Below are positions 1 through 10,803 of a DNA stretch of 64,000 nt, piece by piece. This DNA is from Bathymodiolus brooksi. Its lineage: Eukaryota; Mollusca; Bivalvia; Mytilida; Modiolidae. Position numbers and translations under genes: made by a program. How positions within the stretch are numbered: position 1 is the first letter of the stretch; every line of letters begins with the position of its first letter. Under the pieces are notes generated by a model. It saw only the letters and a list, made by a program, of their open reading frames with translations. It searched no databases and was not told the origin of the DNA. Location of the stretch: NCBI GenBank assembly GCA_963680875.1, contig OY804590.1, positions 25,234,640 to 25,298,639 of the forward strand. The letters are read 5' to 3'.

Positions 1-1003
1 ACATATGGCCACATCAATGCGGAAAGCTTAAGCGAAACCCTTCGCCACACACAAGTTAGTGGCACCGAGACTCGTCCAGTGACCCCAGCACAAAATACAG
101 ACCATGAATTGATTTTCCAAAGGGCAGCCGTTTCACAACCGAGCATGCAAAATGATGTCTCCATGGCGCCTATCAGTACCAAAGCACAGTATACTGCAGA
201 TCCACGCAGCCAGTCCAATGGTACGTTACAACAAGGTACAAATTTAGAGTTTTCTCGGGATTCTCGGGGTTTGATGGGAATGGGTGTTGTACATGAGAGC
301 CAAATGCCAACATTTACACCTAGTTTCACTGACCCGATTAGCGCTCACATTCCATTAAAAAATAAGGAAACAATTTGGGCAGGGGAATATATTGATTTGT
401 ATGTCCTCCTAAAGTCTGTCCGAGAGCTCGCAACTAACTCTCAACTTAGCGGCGACCTTTCCATAAAGGGTGGTCAGTTTATTGACAGTCACACAGCCAA
501 AAATCGCAGCAATTTCCAACATACATGTATGGACATCGGCCTTTATGATATTCATGGGTGTTATGCTCGAAAAATGGCCTAACAAAGGCCAGGAATATCT
601 AAAATACATGTTTAATGTACGCCTTGCGGCCTCACGGGGATCAGGTACGGGTTGGGCCGCATATGACGAACAATATCGTCTTCGCAAAGCCAGATATCCT
701 CACACTCCATGGGGTGACATCGATATGGAGCTATGGCCTTTACAAGTCTCCACCCCTGCTAAATACGCACACTTTGACAATACAAATGTGAGCCAGAAGT
801 TAGAGAGCAAACTCGAGCCCTCTTCTTGCAGACTTCAAAAGGGGGAAACCCCTCAAAGCCAAAAAGGCAACACCCAGCGTGGATTTCGATCTTGCTGGAA
901 CTTCATCAAAGGTAAATGTTCATACGGACAAAAGTGTAGATATGCACACAAATGTTCAAATTGCGCAGGGGACCATCCCTTCAAGTTCTGTAATAACAAA
1001 TAA
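1..1003 (+). pseudogene. Gag-like protein of Ngaro/DIRS type, 5' truncated by window, one frameshift
   Basis: The reading frame is open from base 1 to 582 and continues in another frame to the stop at 1001-1003; the shift lies at roughly 480-545. The first part contains an 'IWAGEYIDLYVLL' block, and the second a 'GWAAYDEQYRLRKAR..' block with PW and ELW, both features of Ngaro/DIRS capsid-like ORF1 proteins. The C-terminus is Cys-rich: C-x7-C-x5-C-x3-H followed by C-x2-C and further Cys/His, a CCCH-type zinc finger plus a partial knuckle, probably for RNA binding. No start codon can be assigned because the 5' end is missing. The end overlaps the following RT frame. Confidence 0.65.
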
Positions 1004-1004
1004 C

Positions 1005-2610
1005 TCGTACCTTTATTTACTTGGCAGCTCCCCTATTTGTGTGCACGAGGTTGAGAAATCTTTGTCTTTTTACCCGTTCGGGAATGTAAAAACAGAATTA
1101 ATTCAGGGGCTAAAACATGGATTTAAATTACAATACAATGGACCTAGGTTACCAGTTCAGTCAAAAAATTCGAGAAGTGTTTCAGAAAACCCAGATTTAG
1201 TACGGGAAAAGATATTTAAAGAAATTGATCTTGGCAGAGTGGCTGGCCCATTCGATTACCCTCCGATGCCTACCTTTAGGGTATCTCCAATTTTTCTCGT
1301 AAGAAAGAAGAACGGCGATTTTCGACTGATCCATGATCTTTCATACCCAACCCAGTATTCGGTCAATGATTTCATTGATCCAGAGTTTTGCACCGTAAGA
1401 TATTCAGGCATTGACGATGCCATAGACATGATCAACAGAATAGGTAAAGGGGGAAGTTGGCAAAAACTGACATTAAGAGTGCATTTCGATTACTCAGAGT
1501 CTCCCCATCTGACTTCGACCAACTAGGTTTTTCTTTCGATAACAAATTCTACTTTGATAAATGCCTCCCATTTGGTGCTTCGATAAGTTGCTCACTCTTT
1601 GAAAAATGTTCAACAGCATTACACTGGTTTACGGAGGAAAAGACTGGTAATAAAGATATTTTGCACTATTTGGATGATTTTCTCTTTGGCGCAGAAGCTG
1701 ATAGCCCGAAATGTCAATTCACATTACAAACTTTTCGGGATATATGTAAATTATGGGGGGTTCCTGTAGCCGAAGATAAAACTGTAGAGCCGACAGAAAT
1801 CTTAGCATTCCTAGGCATTGAGTTCGACACGTTAGCGATGGAACTGCGGCTGCCAAACGAAAAACTTGTTGAATTGAAGCATACTCTCGAATTATTCGTC
1901 CAGTCTAAAAAGGTCACATTACGACAATTACAATCCTTAATAGGGTTACTTAATTTCGCGTGTCAAGTCGTGTCACCGGGTATGGCGTTTTGCAGGAGGC
2001 TTATTGATGCGACATGTAATATAAGAAAACCTCATCATAGAATTCGCGTGTCAAAATCAATGCGAGAAGATATTAAAGTCTCGTTAACCTTTTTGTCAGA
2101 ATATAATGGGGTAACCGTTATCACTGATAATGTATGGGCTTCAAATGAAACCCTAGAATTGTTCACCGAGAGCGCTGGTGGTCAAAACAGAGGGTTTGGT
2201 ATTTATTTTCAAGGAAATTGGGCGCAAAAATGCTGGCCAAAATTATGGGAAGAAATGGGCATTCTTAAGGACATTACATTTCTCGAGTTATTTCCGGTTG
2301 TTGTTGCACTGTGTATCTGGGGGGAACAGTTAAAAAACAAGAAAATTATTTTTTAACATAGACAACCAATCTTGGGTTCACATTATCAATAAAAAAAAAT
2401 TCAAAATCTGTTAGAGTTATGTCCCTTGTAAGGCATCTTGTTTTGTCAACCTTACAATATAATATTATGATCAAAGCTTTACATATTTCTGGAATTTCAA
2501 ATAAAATTACTGATTCGTTATCTCGTTGTGATTGGAAGCGTTTCTGGAACCTTTGTCCAGAGGCAGACCAACGAGGCACCGAAATACCAGACCATCTCTG
2601 GAAGCTTTAG
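1005..2610 (+). pseudogene. Reverse transcriptase-RNase H of the Ngaro-like element, two frameshifts
   Basis: RT would copy the element RNA and RNase H degrade it. Finger motifs 'FLVRKKNGDFRLIHDLSYP' lie near 1290-1350. Motif A 'TDIKSAFRLL' lies just after a frameshift at a G-run near 1448-1455, and motif C 'YLDDFLF' near 1667-1690. The 'LAFLGIEFD' block and thumb follow. RNase H begins near 2160 with 'LFTESAGG', where the usual first catalytic Asp is Glu. It continues with 'ITFLELFPVV', then after a second frameshift in the T-run at about 2347-2353 with 'IDNQSW' and the terminal 'ISNKITDSLSR' signature. Two shifts and the D-to-E change make it inactive. Confidence 0.88.
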
Positions 2611-3516
2611 CAACTGAAATTGATTCATTGGTGAACGCTTCAATGGCAGATTCTACGTGGAAAACATACAAAACGGCAGTCGAATCTTTTCAATCATTTC
2701 GCAAATTGTATAATTTACAAGATACTTGGCCCGCCCCTCTATACGATTTGTTATTCTACATTGCATACATGTCTCACACAGGCTTGTTAGCCAGTTACTA
2801 CTTACATTTCCGGTATAAGTACAATGCATAAATTAAATGGTCACACGGACAATACGAAATCGTTTTTGGTTACCAAAATACTCGAGGGTTCAAAACGGAA
2901 AAACTCCCCGAAAGCTGACTTGCGTCTACCAGTCTCAATGAATTTATTAAAATGATTAATTCAATCGCTCCCCTTTGTTTGTACGTCAGTATATGAATCC
3001 ACTATGTTCGCAAGCGCGTTCAGTTTGTGTTTTTTCGGACCTCTCCGCGTTGGTGAAATAACTAGTCAAAGTAAAGGTCGAGCCGGGAAACACGTCATTC
3101 ACTATATCCGACATAAAACTTGTCCGCAAACAAGACTCCGTTGACTTACATTTAATGATACGTAGTTCCAAAACAGATCAACACTCGCATAGTACCACAT
3201 TGATTATTTGTAGTCAAACCGATAACTCCATATGTCCGGTACACCTTCTTAAGGGTTATTTGGAAGTCCGACAACATGCACTCGACTCTAATCTTTATTT
3301 GCACTTTGACGGATCAGATCTAACGCGATATCAATTTTCAATCGTCTTACAAAGAGCCTTGTCATTTTGTGAAGTCAAAGGACATTTCGACCACATTCTT
3401 TCAGAATAGGGGCCGCAACAGAGGCTAAACGTTTTGGTATTCATGACGACGTAATAAAAAAATGAGGGCGTTGGACGTCCGATGCTTATACGAAATACAT
3501 ACGATTAGATATCTGA
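2592..3516 (+). pseudogene. Tyrosine recombinase of the Ngaro-like element, multiply broken
   Basis: This enzyme would integrate the circular DNA intermediate. The N-terminal SAM-like core-binding part is seen at 2630-2830 ('ADSTWKTYKTAVESF'). Box I 'FFGPLRVGEIT' carries the first catalytic Arg near 3047. A Lys/beta-hairpin region 'IRSSKTDQHS' sits at 3155-3185, followed by 'CPVHLLKGYL' and 'LTRYQF'. Box II 'HSFRIGAATEA' supplies the H-x-x-R pair (His 3394, Arg 3403). The nucleophile Tyr is at 3487 in 'SDAYTKYIR'. Lesions: frame changes near 2827, 3060-3130 and 3390, and TGA at 3463-3465 in a place where related proteins usually have Trp. All catalytic residues survive, so the decay is moderate. 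Confidence 0.78.
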
Positions 3517-3557
3517 ATTATTTATTAAATATCTCGCACGATTTCATTTATTTTATA

Positions 3558-4163
3558 GGTTCCCGCTCTATTTGGATATTGGGATCGAGTATAGTATATT
3601 GGGCTGGTAAAGAAGTGGTTTCAAGACAAGAGGGACGTCATCTTGGTCTCCATAATGTAGGTTTTCAAGGGTTTTGGTTCAGGAAAAGGGGTATGGTTTG
3701 GAAGGAATTAATTCTAAAGATTGTGTTTCTTTTGAGAAGACATCCTCCTCTGAAATTTGTTGTTATACAGCTTGGGTCAAACGATCTTGGCACCGTTAAA
3801 GGCTGGCAACTAGCAGAAAACATAATATGCGACATTCTTCGTATACACGCCTTAATGCCAAATACGCTTATTGTATGGCCCGATATATTGCAAAGACGAT
3901 ACTGGCACAATGCCAACAATGGCAAATCTATTGAAAAAACTCGTAAGCGAGTGAACCTCTTGGTAAGAAACCAAGTAATAAGTATAGGAGGGTGCGCCAT
4001 AAGGCACTGTAACCTTCGTGCCAGAGAAGTAAATCTTTATCGTAACGACGGCACATATCTGTCCAATTCAGGAACAGAAATGTATCTAAACAATATTCAG
4101 GGCGCCCTCGAACATTTTATTTCCTCTGGAGGTTCTCTTGTTTTCCCTCCAATTCAAGCTTAA
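3558..4163 (+). pseudogene. SGNH (GDSL-like) hydrolase domain of the Ngaro-like element, catalytic residue altered
   Basis: Some Ngaro-type elements encode an SGNH hydrolase of unknown role in the life cycle. Block I is 'WILGSSIVYWAG' (3573-3608), where GDS has become GSS. Block III 'LGSNDLG' near 3771-3791 keeps the GxND core. Block V is 'DGTYLSNSG' at 4047-4073, with Tyr at 4056 where the family usually has the catalytic His. The reading frame runs from 3462, overlapping the recombinase end, but recognisable domain begins at about 3558. There a pyrimidine-rich tract ends in AG (3557-3558), so the domain may have been a spliced exon or a separate ORF. The frame ends at TAA 4161-4163. The domain is intact in length but probably not catalytic. 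Confidence 0.7.
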
Positions 4164-4260
4164 ATCGAATCGAACACAAGGAGGAGGATGTTGACTCTTC
4201 ACTAACGTTAAACTAAAACAAGGTGGTTGCGTGGCGGTGAGTAGGGCTTACCCCACTCAT
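4164..4260 (+). other. Short noncoding interval between SGNH ORF and first direct repeat
   Basis: No ORF or motif is seen; presumably element 3' untranslated sequence. Confidence 0.4.
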
Positions 4261-4706
4261 TTGGCGGGATATGGCAAGATGAAGACGGGACACCTCGGTC
4301 CCCACATTTTACGTGAGATCATATTTTGATTATTTTCTCCTGTGGTACCACAGGGATTTGTATTTTCATGTTCGTAAATGGGGGCCTTCTTTGCATACCA
4401 GAGGGGTCGGTTCCTGAATCGGTACCGATTCGGAACTTGGTTTGGACTCTTTGGAATAACCAGAGAGTTCGGGATGGTAAATATTTGCGATCGTATGGGG
4501 AACGTGTCCTGTCGATCTCTCTAAGTTCCATAGAGGATTGTAGCTTTCGCTGTCACCTGCGAAGCACGGGCTAGCCCAAAATATCGAAATCGGCGGTCTG
4601 TCTTCTTCATCTTGCCATCTCGCGCTCACGCAATTTAATACTGTGGCCGTATTTTTCCAATCAACATTAGTATTGTTTAATTTCCAGACAATGAATCTTT
4701 GATTAA
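4261..4706 (+). repeat. 3' direct repeat, copy 1 (candidate B1 of split direct repeats)
   Basis: This 446-base segment recurs at 5379-5823 with only scattered substitutions and one single-base deletion. Both begin 'ttggcgggatatggc' and end 'gaatctttgattaa'. Ngaro-type elements end in split direct repeats (A1-body-B1-A2-B2), and this position fits B1. Confidence 0.75.
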
Positions 4707-5378
4707 TTAAGTTTATCGTTAAAGGATAAACGGATTTAATAAAAGTGAACTTAGTCTTAACTTAAGCTTTAGAAATTTGGAAATCCGAAAACCGGATTGT
4801 CTCCGGATCGCGAACGTCATTTATACAATCTGCGACGTCATACATTCCCAGCATCCAATTTTCGACAACAGGCACATTGTCAACAAAAAATCCCACCCAC
4901 CGCCCCTCCAACTCCTTATACCCTTTGCTGCAATAATGGACCAGATCTGCTGCTGTTTTGTTAATATTTCAGATTTGTCGCTGACATGGACTAGAGCCCA
5001 ACTCAATGGACATTTAGGGAAAACCAATGGAGAATTTTATTCACAAGGGCGTTCCACGCCAGAGAGATAACTGACACTGTGGAGAGTATTAAGTGTTGTT
5101 TTTTTCAAATTTTAGATTTTCTATTCTTATCGTTATATATAATTGTATATTGAAATACGTTGATTTTCTTTTTGACTCAATCGAACATCAGAAGCTGGAC
5201 ATATTTAAGGAACTTTGTCAAAAGCTTATATAAAGACTTTTATAAGGAATTATAGTTTCAATTTTAAATTGCACTTTACAAATATTTTCATTTAATATCT
5301 TATAGTTTATAATTATTGTATATACATTTGTATTGTATTATATGACTTAATAAAATTGTCACAGTTTTGGACATATCG
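4707..5378 (+). other. Spacer between the direct repeats (candidate A2)
   Basis: This noncoding stretch of 672 bases lies between the two repeats. In the split-repeat model it should match the unseen 5' end (A1) of the element. The latter part, about 5095-5350, is very AT-rich. No credible ORF. Confidence 0.45.
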
Positions 5379-5823
5379 TTGGCGGGATATGGCAAGATGA
5401 AGACGGGACACCTCGGTCCCCACATTTTACGTGAGCTCATATTTTGATTATTTTCTCCTGTGGTACCACAGGGATTTGTATTTTCATGTTCGTAAACGGG
5501 GGCCTTCTTTGCATACCAGAGGGGTCGGTTCCTGAATCGGTACCGATTCGGAACTTGGTTTGGACTCTTTGAAATAACCAGAGAGTTCGGGATGTAAATA
5601 TTTGCGATCGTATGGGGAACGTGTCCTGTAGATCTCTCTAAGTTCCATAGAGGATTGTAGCTTTCGCTGTCACCTGCGAAGCACGGGCTAGCCCAAAATA
5701 TCGAAATCGGCGGTCTGTCTTCTTCATCATGCCATATCGCGCTCACGCAATTTAATACTGTGGCCGTATTTTTCCAGTCAACATTAGTATTGTTTAATTT
5801 CCAGACAATGAATCTTTGATTAA
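5379..5823 (+). repeat. 3' direct repeat, copy 2 (candidate B2), element 3' end
   Basis: Second copy of the repeat at 4261-4706. Homology stops at 5823, and transposase coding sequence begins within a few bases, which fixes the 3' end of the Ngaro-like element. A 178-codon open frame on the minus strand across this repeat shows no known domain and is treated as chance. Confidence 0.75.
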
Positions 5824-6832
5824 AAGAACAATCCACGGTTTATATTCACGGAAAATTGCTCCGACCGTCTCAATAATACATAAGGAAATAAAAGATTCTA
5901 TTAAAATATTAAAGTCTAAACATACTCTAACACTCATTGATCTTGGATATACCGAAAATGGAAGAGTTCTGTACGATCAAGTGTCTATTATCAATGATAG
6001 GTGTAATTATCTGAGAGAGATCAAATCGTTTACGGACGCAGGGTGATATCGTGTACATGGATGAAACATGGGTTAACCAAAATCACTGCACAGATTATAT
6101 GTGGCTTCCGAATGATGGGTCTGATTGATGCCCCAAAAATACCCTCGGATAAAGGCAAACGTTTGATTGTTTTGCATGCAGGTACGCGAAGCTAAGGTTT
6201 GATTGACGGCTGCGATTTAGTGTTTCTGGCCAAATCAAAGGATGGTGACTATCACCAGGAGATGAATAGCGTTGTCTTTCTTGAGTGGTTTGAAAAACAA
6301 TTAATGCCTGCTCTGAAAAATCCTAGCTTGGTTGTGTTAGATAATGCAAATTATCACAATGTTAAAAAAGAAGATACGATATGCCCAAATTTTAGTCAGA
6401 AAAAAACTGTTCTCCAAAACTATCTTACACAACACAACATTCCTTTTTCTGCTACTGATACCAAAAAAGTATTATATGAAAAAATAAAACAAAAAAAGAC
6501 CCCAGTAGTTTATAAAACAGATAAAATTGCTAATTTACACGGACATGAAGTATTAAGAACCCCCGTTCGACACTGAACTTAAGCCGATAGAATTAATATG
6601 GGCGCAGGTCAAAGGTTTCGTGGCTAAAAACAATACCACCTTCCGATTAAAAGATGTTAAAGAACTCACGTACGCCGCTTTCGGAAAAATTACAAAAGAT
6701 GTGTGGACAAAAGCAGAACATGTGGTCAAAATTGAAAAAGAATACTGCAAAGAAATCTGTATAAATAGAAGTATCATAAAACTTATTATCATTGATTTTT
6801 GTGATGATGACTCGGATGACGACACGGGTTGA
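5824..6832 (+). pseudogene. DDE_3 transposase (IS630/Tc1-mariner superfamily), 5' part cut off, multiply broken
   Basis: A cut-and-paste transposase relic. The linker region 'SRKIAPTVSIIHKEIK' opens in frame directly after the Ngaro-like repeat. First catalytic Asp: 'YMDETWVNQNH' (Asp 6060). Second: 'VVLDNANYHN' (Asp 6340). Third acidic residue: Glu 6590 in 'ELKPIELIWAQVK'. The second-to-third spacing is about 83 residues, much wider than DD34-41 elements, because an extra segment (about 6385-6540) is inserted. Lesions: frame change near 6040, TGA 6126-6128, frame change near 6135, TAA 6193-6195, and a frame change near 6555. The acidic tail ends at TGA 6830-6832. The N-terminal DNA-binding part is missing, probably lying upstream of the Ngaro-like element outside the window. 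Confidence 0.78.
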
Positions 6833-7565
6833 AGTATAATTATATTAAGTATAATAGACAGAGAAAAGATGTAAACATCGAATAAATGTCACGTTAAAGT
6901 CAATGCCGAAAATACGTGGAACATGTGTCTGACAATTCATTAAGGTTTAAGAACACTTGTAACTGTTGAAACTATCTGGGGTCAGATGAATTATTTAACT
7001 TATATTGATTATAACACATAAATAATACACAAAACAACTTGACACAAAAACAAAAAAAGATAAACAGGGACAGTTTATAATCCAACCGAAAACCAAGCAC
7101 AAAACGGGCCTCGTATTGATGAAAAGTCAAAGCAAACAAGCACACAGGTCGAAACATCGGATTCCTGTTTTGGATAAGCATTTCGAAGTGGAATAGGTTA
7201 AATATATATTTCCAAACTTTTAGCTCACGTTTAGTTGAAAGTTATATCTTGGCTTAGTAGAATAGTTACGTAAAACAATTGCAAGTATCAATGATTCATC
7301 AATAATTTTTGCAGTTCTTAGGTATTTTTTACCAATGTTAAGTTGAACGTTTGGTAAAAAATAGCTAAAAAAATGACAGTGCTCAATGTCATAATCTACC
7401 CCCCCCCCCCCCCCACCCCCCACCAAACAAATCAATCCTCCAATTGATCTCTGGGGTTCTATAATTCAAAAATGTACTAATTTTACGAGCATTTTTTAAT
7501 CAAGAAGCTGCACAATCTCAAAACTCATTTTTCGTTCCGTTTCTTACATGTATATAAATTAAAAA
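6833..7565. other. Noncoding interval with C-homopolymer
   Basis: No supported gene. The transposon's 3' end and terminal inverted repeat should lie here, but I could not identify them. A C16 run at 7399-7414 followed by ACCCCCC is the only conspicuous feature. Confidence 0.5.
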
Positions 7566-7630
7566 TGTCATACAGAATCGAACAAAACGACAATAATATA
7601 TTCTTCATATTATCTGATTTTTTCACTATT

Positions 7631-8091
7631 AAAGACAGAAGTGCTATATAGTTAGTAAAAAATATAAATAATGAAAAATGTCCCAGTCCAAGCAATTCTT
7701 ACAGGTAAAATATTTTACATGTAAAAATCAATGAACTCAATAGTGCGGGTAGGAGATGGTGACGGGCTCTACGGAGAACAATGGAATCTTTCGGGTGACC
7801 GTCGAGTGTCTATTGTCCTGAGGGATTGAAGCCCACGGCCACAGGATGTTCTCTTTAATAGATTTATTCCCTCCGTATTTCATAAAACTGTCAAAATATA
7901 CACCCAAAAACTCCTTTAAAATGCGATTTTTCTCTATGAGCAGGGCCAAATACGTTCACTTTCTGGTCTGCAAACTTCCAAATTAAATTAACACCCTTGA
8001 TTTTCTACACAACTCTCCTTTACACTTCCACTTTAAAATCTAATCAAAAATTATTACTTTTAGTAATTAAGGGCCAGAATCAATTTGCGCC
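7631..8091. other. Mirrored noncoding sequence
   Basis: Present three times: here, at about 56780-57240 reversed, and at about 60920-61314 reversed. No coding domain seen. The block at 7737-7850, with a conserved 'cgggtgaccgtcgagtg', is the best conserved part. Confidence 0.5.
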
Positions 8092-8200
8092 AATTAGCAT
8101 ATTCAAAATGATTCAATTGCGCCACTGTCTATATTTTTTATGGTTTTAATTTCGCCAATAAATGAAATTCAACTGCGCCATATTTACCTGTAAATTACCT
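8092..8200. repeat. Degenerate GCGCCA-spaced repeat
   Basis: The core 'gcgcca' or a near variant recurs about every 25-40 bases with A/T-rich spacers resembling 'attcaattgcgcca'. Mirrored at about 56640-56760 and 60800-60920. Confidence 0.45.
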
Positions 8201-8402
8201 CTACATAATTTACCTATATACATGTATTACAATTAACCTTTCGGTATAAAATATAACTTTTCCAACTTACTCACAAGCGAATAAATGTTCAGTAATAAGA
8301 AAGTTTTCAACAATTAAAATCCTCTTGTTATGTAAATCTATTGTCAAAACTCTCCATTATTTTTAATAGAATTAATAAAGTACAATGGGTGGATTTTAAG
8401 TT

Positions 8403-8510
8403 GGAGAATATCCTCGTATCTCTCCATTCCTTAAAAACAATGGGCCTCGGCACCTTCGGGGCCTCGGCTCCATTATTTTTAAGGATTGGAGAGTTACTCG
8501 GATATTTTCC
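8403..8510. repeat. Fold-back hairpin element
   Basis: 8403-8442 pairs imperfectly with 8471-8510 ('ggagaatatcc' against 'ggatattttcc'; 'tctccattccttaaaaa' against 'tttttaaggattggaga'). The loop contains two direct copies of 'gggcctcgg'. Two further copies are at 56235-56341 and 60406-60514. It resembles a small MITE or fold-back relic. Confidence 0.65.
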
Positions 8511-10559
8511 TATACGTAAAGATGTCTGAAATTCCATTCAAGAAAATGATTGCATTATTTGGGCAAATCGATATCAGCCTAATTAAGTCATTCTTTTTCA
8601 ATCTTTTAAATTTCTTAGATATATTTTTTATGTTGTTATATGATGAAATTGATAGTTATGGCTCCCCAAAATTGGGTGTTATTGTCGACCATTACTGTAG
8701 GCCTTATTACAAATCCACCCTACCCCCACCCTCCACTGAGTTCTAAGGTTCTCGTCGATGCCGTGAAATGCATAAGCAAGTCAAAGTACAGACAAAACAG
8801 CGGCCAAAAGACAAACAATGATATATACAAAATACTGCACAGAACACTAAAGATTGCGAAACACTAATTCCACACAAGAAACGGGTGTGAACTCAACTAC
8901 CCCGGAAGGGTATTCAGTTCTGACTTCACTGGTATAAAAGTAAGTTGATACATTTATTCGTTTCATTCTTGCTATTATGCAAAAAATACTCACCTTGCTC
9001 ATGAATACACTTGAGATATATCCCTATCCACAATTTCCACTGACTTGTGTCGTCCTCGTTAACGTTTGATTGCACCCCCAGTGCAGAAGAGTTCCGAGTG
9101 TAAATTTTGTAGCCATCATGTGAGAATGGTTTCAAATACTTACTATTGAGGACAGTGATGCATGCAAACAATCAAACGTTTGTTACGCTTCTTTGAACAT
9201 TTATTTTTTCCACACAAAAACAAATACAAAAAATAACCATCAATCCACTTTTACCAAATTGTAAATTGTCGTCTTCCGGTGACGTTGGTGACGTGGACAT
9301 ATATTAGCATTACTGTAGTTGAGGAAAAAACTAAATTTACGAAAATAATGTTGCCCATTGTAAATATCCAGCAAACTATAGATGCCATGAATTATTTCTT
9401 ATACACATTGGAGTAAGTTTTCTTACCATTCTATGAAAGTCGAGAACTTAAAATAAGATCTAAAAGACATGGCTTTATCTGTACTGAAGTTACATATCAA
9501 AATTTAATATAAAGATAGGGATAAAATTCACATAATCATCTACCAATAAAAAGACCTGAATTGATGACCATTGTATAACTGGTTGTCACTAGATGTTTTT
9601 GTAATTCTTTCTTTATGGAGAACAAGAACCTAAAACAGAGTCATGTATAATGTACATGTACATTAATAAGTCTATTAAGAGTTGGAGACGGGGAAATAAC
9701 TTTTGCCGATTTTCTAAGAAATTATACTTACACCTTCGCGTAGATATCTCAGCTAGATGGTATCATATCAAATGATTTTTTCTTCGTTTAAATACCGCCC
9801 TATAAGCTGCGACTAATCCAATCATATTTCAGGTAACAGGACGTTTTTTCTGGTTGAATAGTTCCAAGTTGTCATACCTAGAAAAAAAAATGATTGATAT
9901 TAAAAAATGTATTCGTAGATCATCAACACTATCTTGTATAGTAACAAAAAAAACCATGATATTTATATGTTTGTAAACGCTTTTTGCTATAAAGCATAAC
10001 TTTATTACTTGGTTTTTCACTTTCTGCATTAACCACACCAAGATGGTGGATCCAGTGCTGATGTTGGTTGTGGGTTGATGTGGATTATGATGTGAAAGCG
10101 TCACAATTATTACATTAATATTTTTTAATAGATTTCATTAAGAAAATGTCGAAATTGTCCAGTGTATCTGATATTTATTCTTTTTTGTTTTAGGTACAAA
10201 CCACTTCGATATCGTTTCGGTCTTATTTGGATTTATTGAAATAGACATAACAACGACTATTGTCCCAAGAAATTCTGCCTCATTTTTGTCATCTTCCCAG
10301 ACAAAATGACTGTTTCTGTTTTAGTTTCAGTTTATTTTTGTGAAAGCGATGTATTACTTGTATAAGTTGGTCATGTGTTTTTGAAAATCTGTGCCAAAGT
10401 ACAATAGCATAATCTACATATATTAAACATTCTACCCATGTTAATCATTGTTAGACCAGTTTTAGTATTCTGCTGAATACAGCTGTGATATTACATCAGC
10501 AAATGGTAAGCTTGAGTCTTCAAGAAGGCCATATTTGGTAATGAACGGTTTTGTATTTA
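8511..10559. other. Mirrored noncoding stretch without recognised gene
   Basis: Short open frames occur but are not preserved as proteins in the mirror copy at about 54140-56230, nor in the third copy at 58310-60400. A short block near 8876-8935 ('ccccggaaggg') resembles the start of the PLE-tail-like repeat described at 12020. Otherwise nothing is identified. Confidence 0.5.
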
Positions 10560-10803
10560 AGCTTATCATCTACCCCTACTTGATAATTTGGTATTTGGTG
10601 CCTATCATCACTACGGTTGTGAACTCGAATGCCGCTAATGGCGAGGTGTACTTGATACAACATTATGTGATAAAGTTTGTCGATGGCTTGCGACAGGCCG
10701 GTGGTTTCCCCCGGGTACTCCAGTTTCCTCCACTAATAAAACAGACCGCCATGATATAACTGAAATATAGTTGAAATTCGTTAAATGCCATAACCCTAAC
10801 CCC
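10560..10803 (+). mobile_element. tRNA-headed SINE, bivalve-type
   Basis: A degenerate tRNA-like head (B-box-like 'ggttgtgaactcgaatg' near 10613) is followed by 'gaggtgtacttgataca', 'cgacaggccggtggttt', 'aataaaacagaccgcc', then 'atgatataactgaaata' and a 'gttaaatgccataaccctaacc' tail. The same body occurs at 14985-15235, 48604-48785, 49640-49880 and 53925-54140. Its mirrored position in the right arm shows it predates the inverted duplication. Confidence 0.65.

Larger units (their letters stand above)
1..5823 (+). mobile_element. Ngaro-like tyrosine-recombinase retrotransposon, 5' end outside window
   Basis: The order is Gag-like, reverse transcriptase, RNase H, tyrosine recombinase, SGNH hydrolase, then two direct repeats at the 3' end. 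This is the arrangement of Ngaro-type members of the DIRS order, which integrate with a tyrosine recombinase rather than a DDE integrase and make no target duplication. No methyltransferase-like domain is seen between RNase H and recombinase, which favours Ngaro over DIRS proper. Every ORF carries frameshifts or stops, so this copy is dead. The Gag frame is open to base 1, so the 5' end lies upstream. Assignment rests on domain order and motifs, not on a phylogeny. Confidence 0.8.

Noticed and set aside
5300..5836. 178-codon minus-strand ORF across the second direct repeat
   Set aside because: No recognisable domain; the equivalent frame in the first repeat is shorter and shifted; the region is a terminal repeat.
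10789..10803. Telomere-like 'ccctaa' repeats, also near 48770
   Set aside because: Only two repeats, at the end of SINE copies; simple SINE tail rather than telomeric tract.
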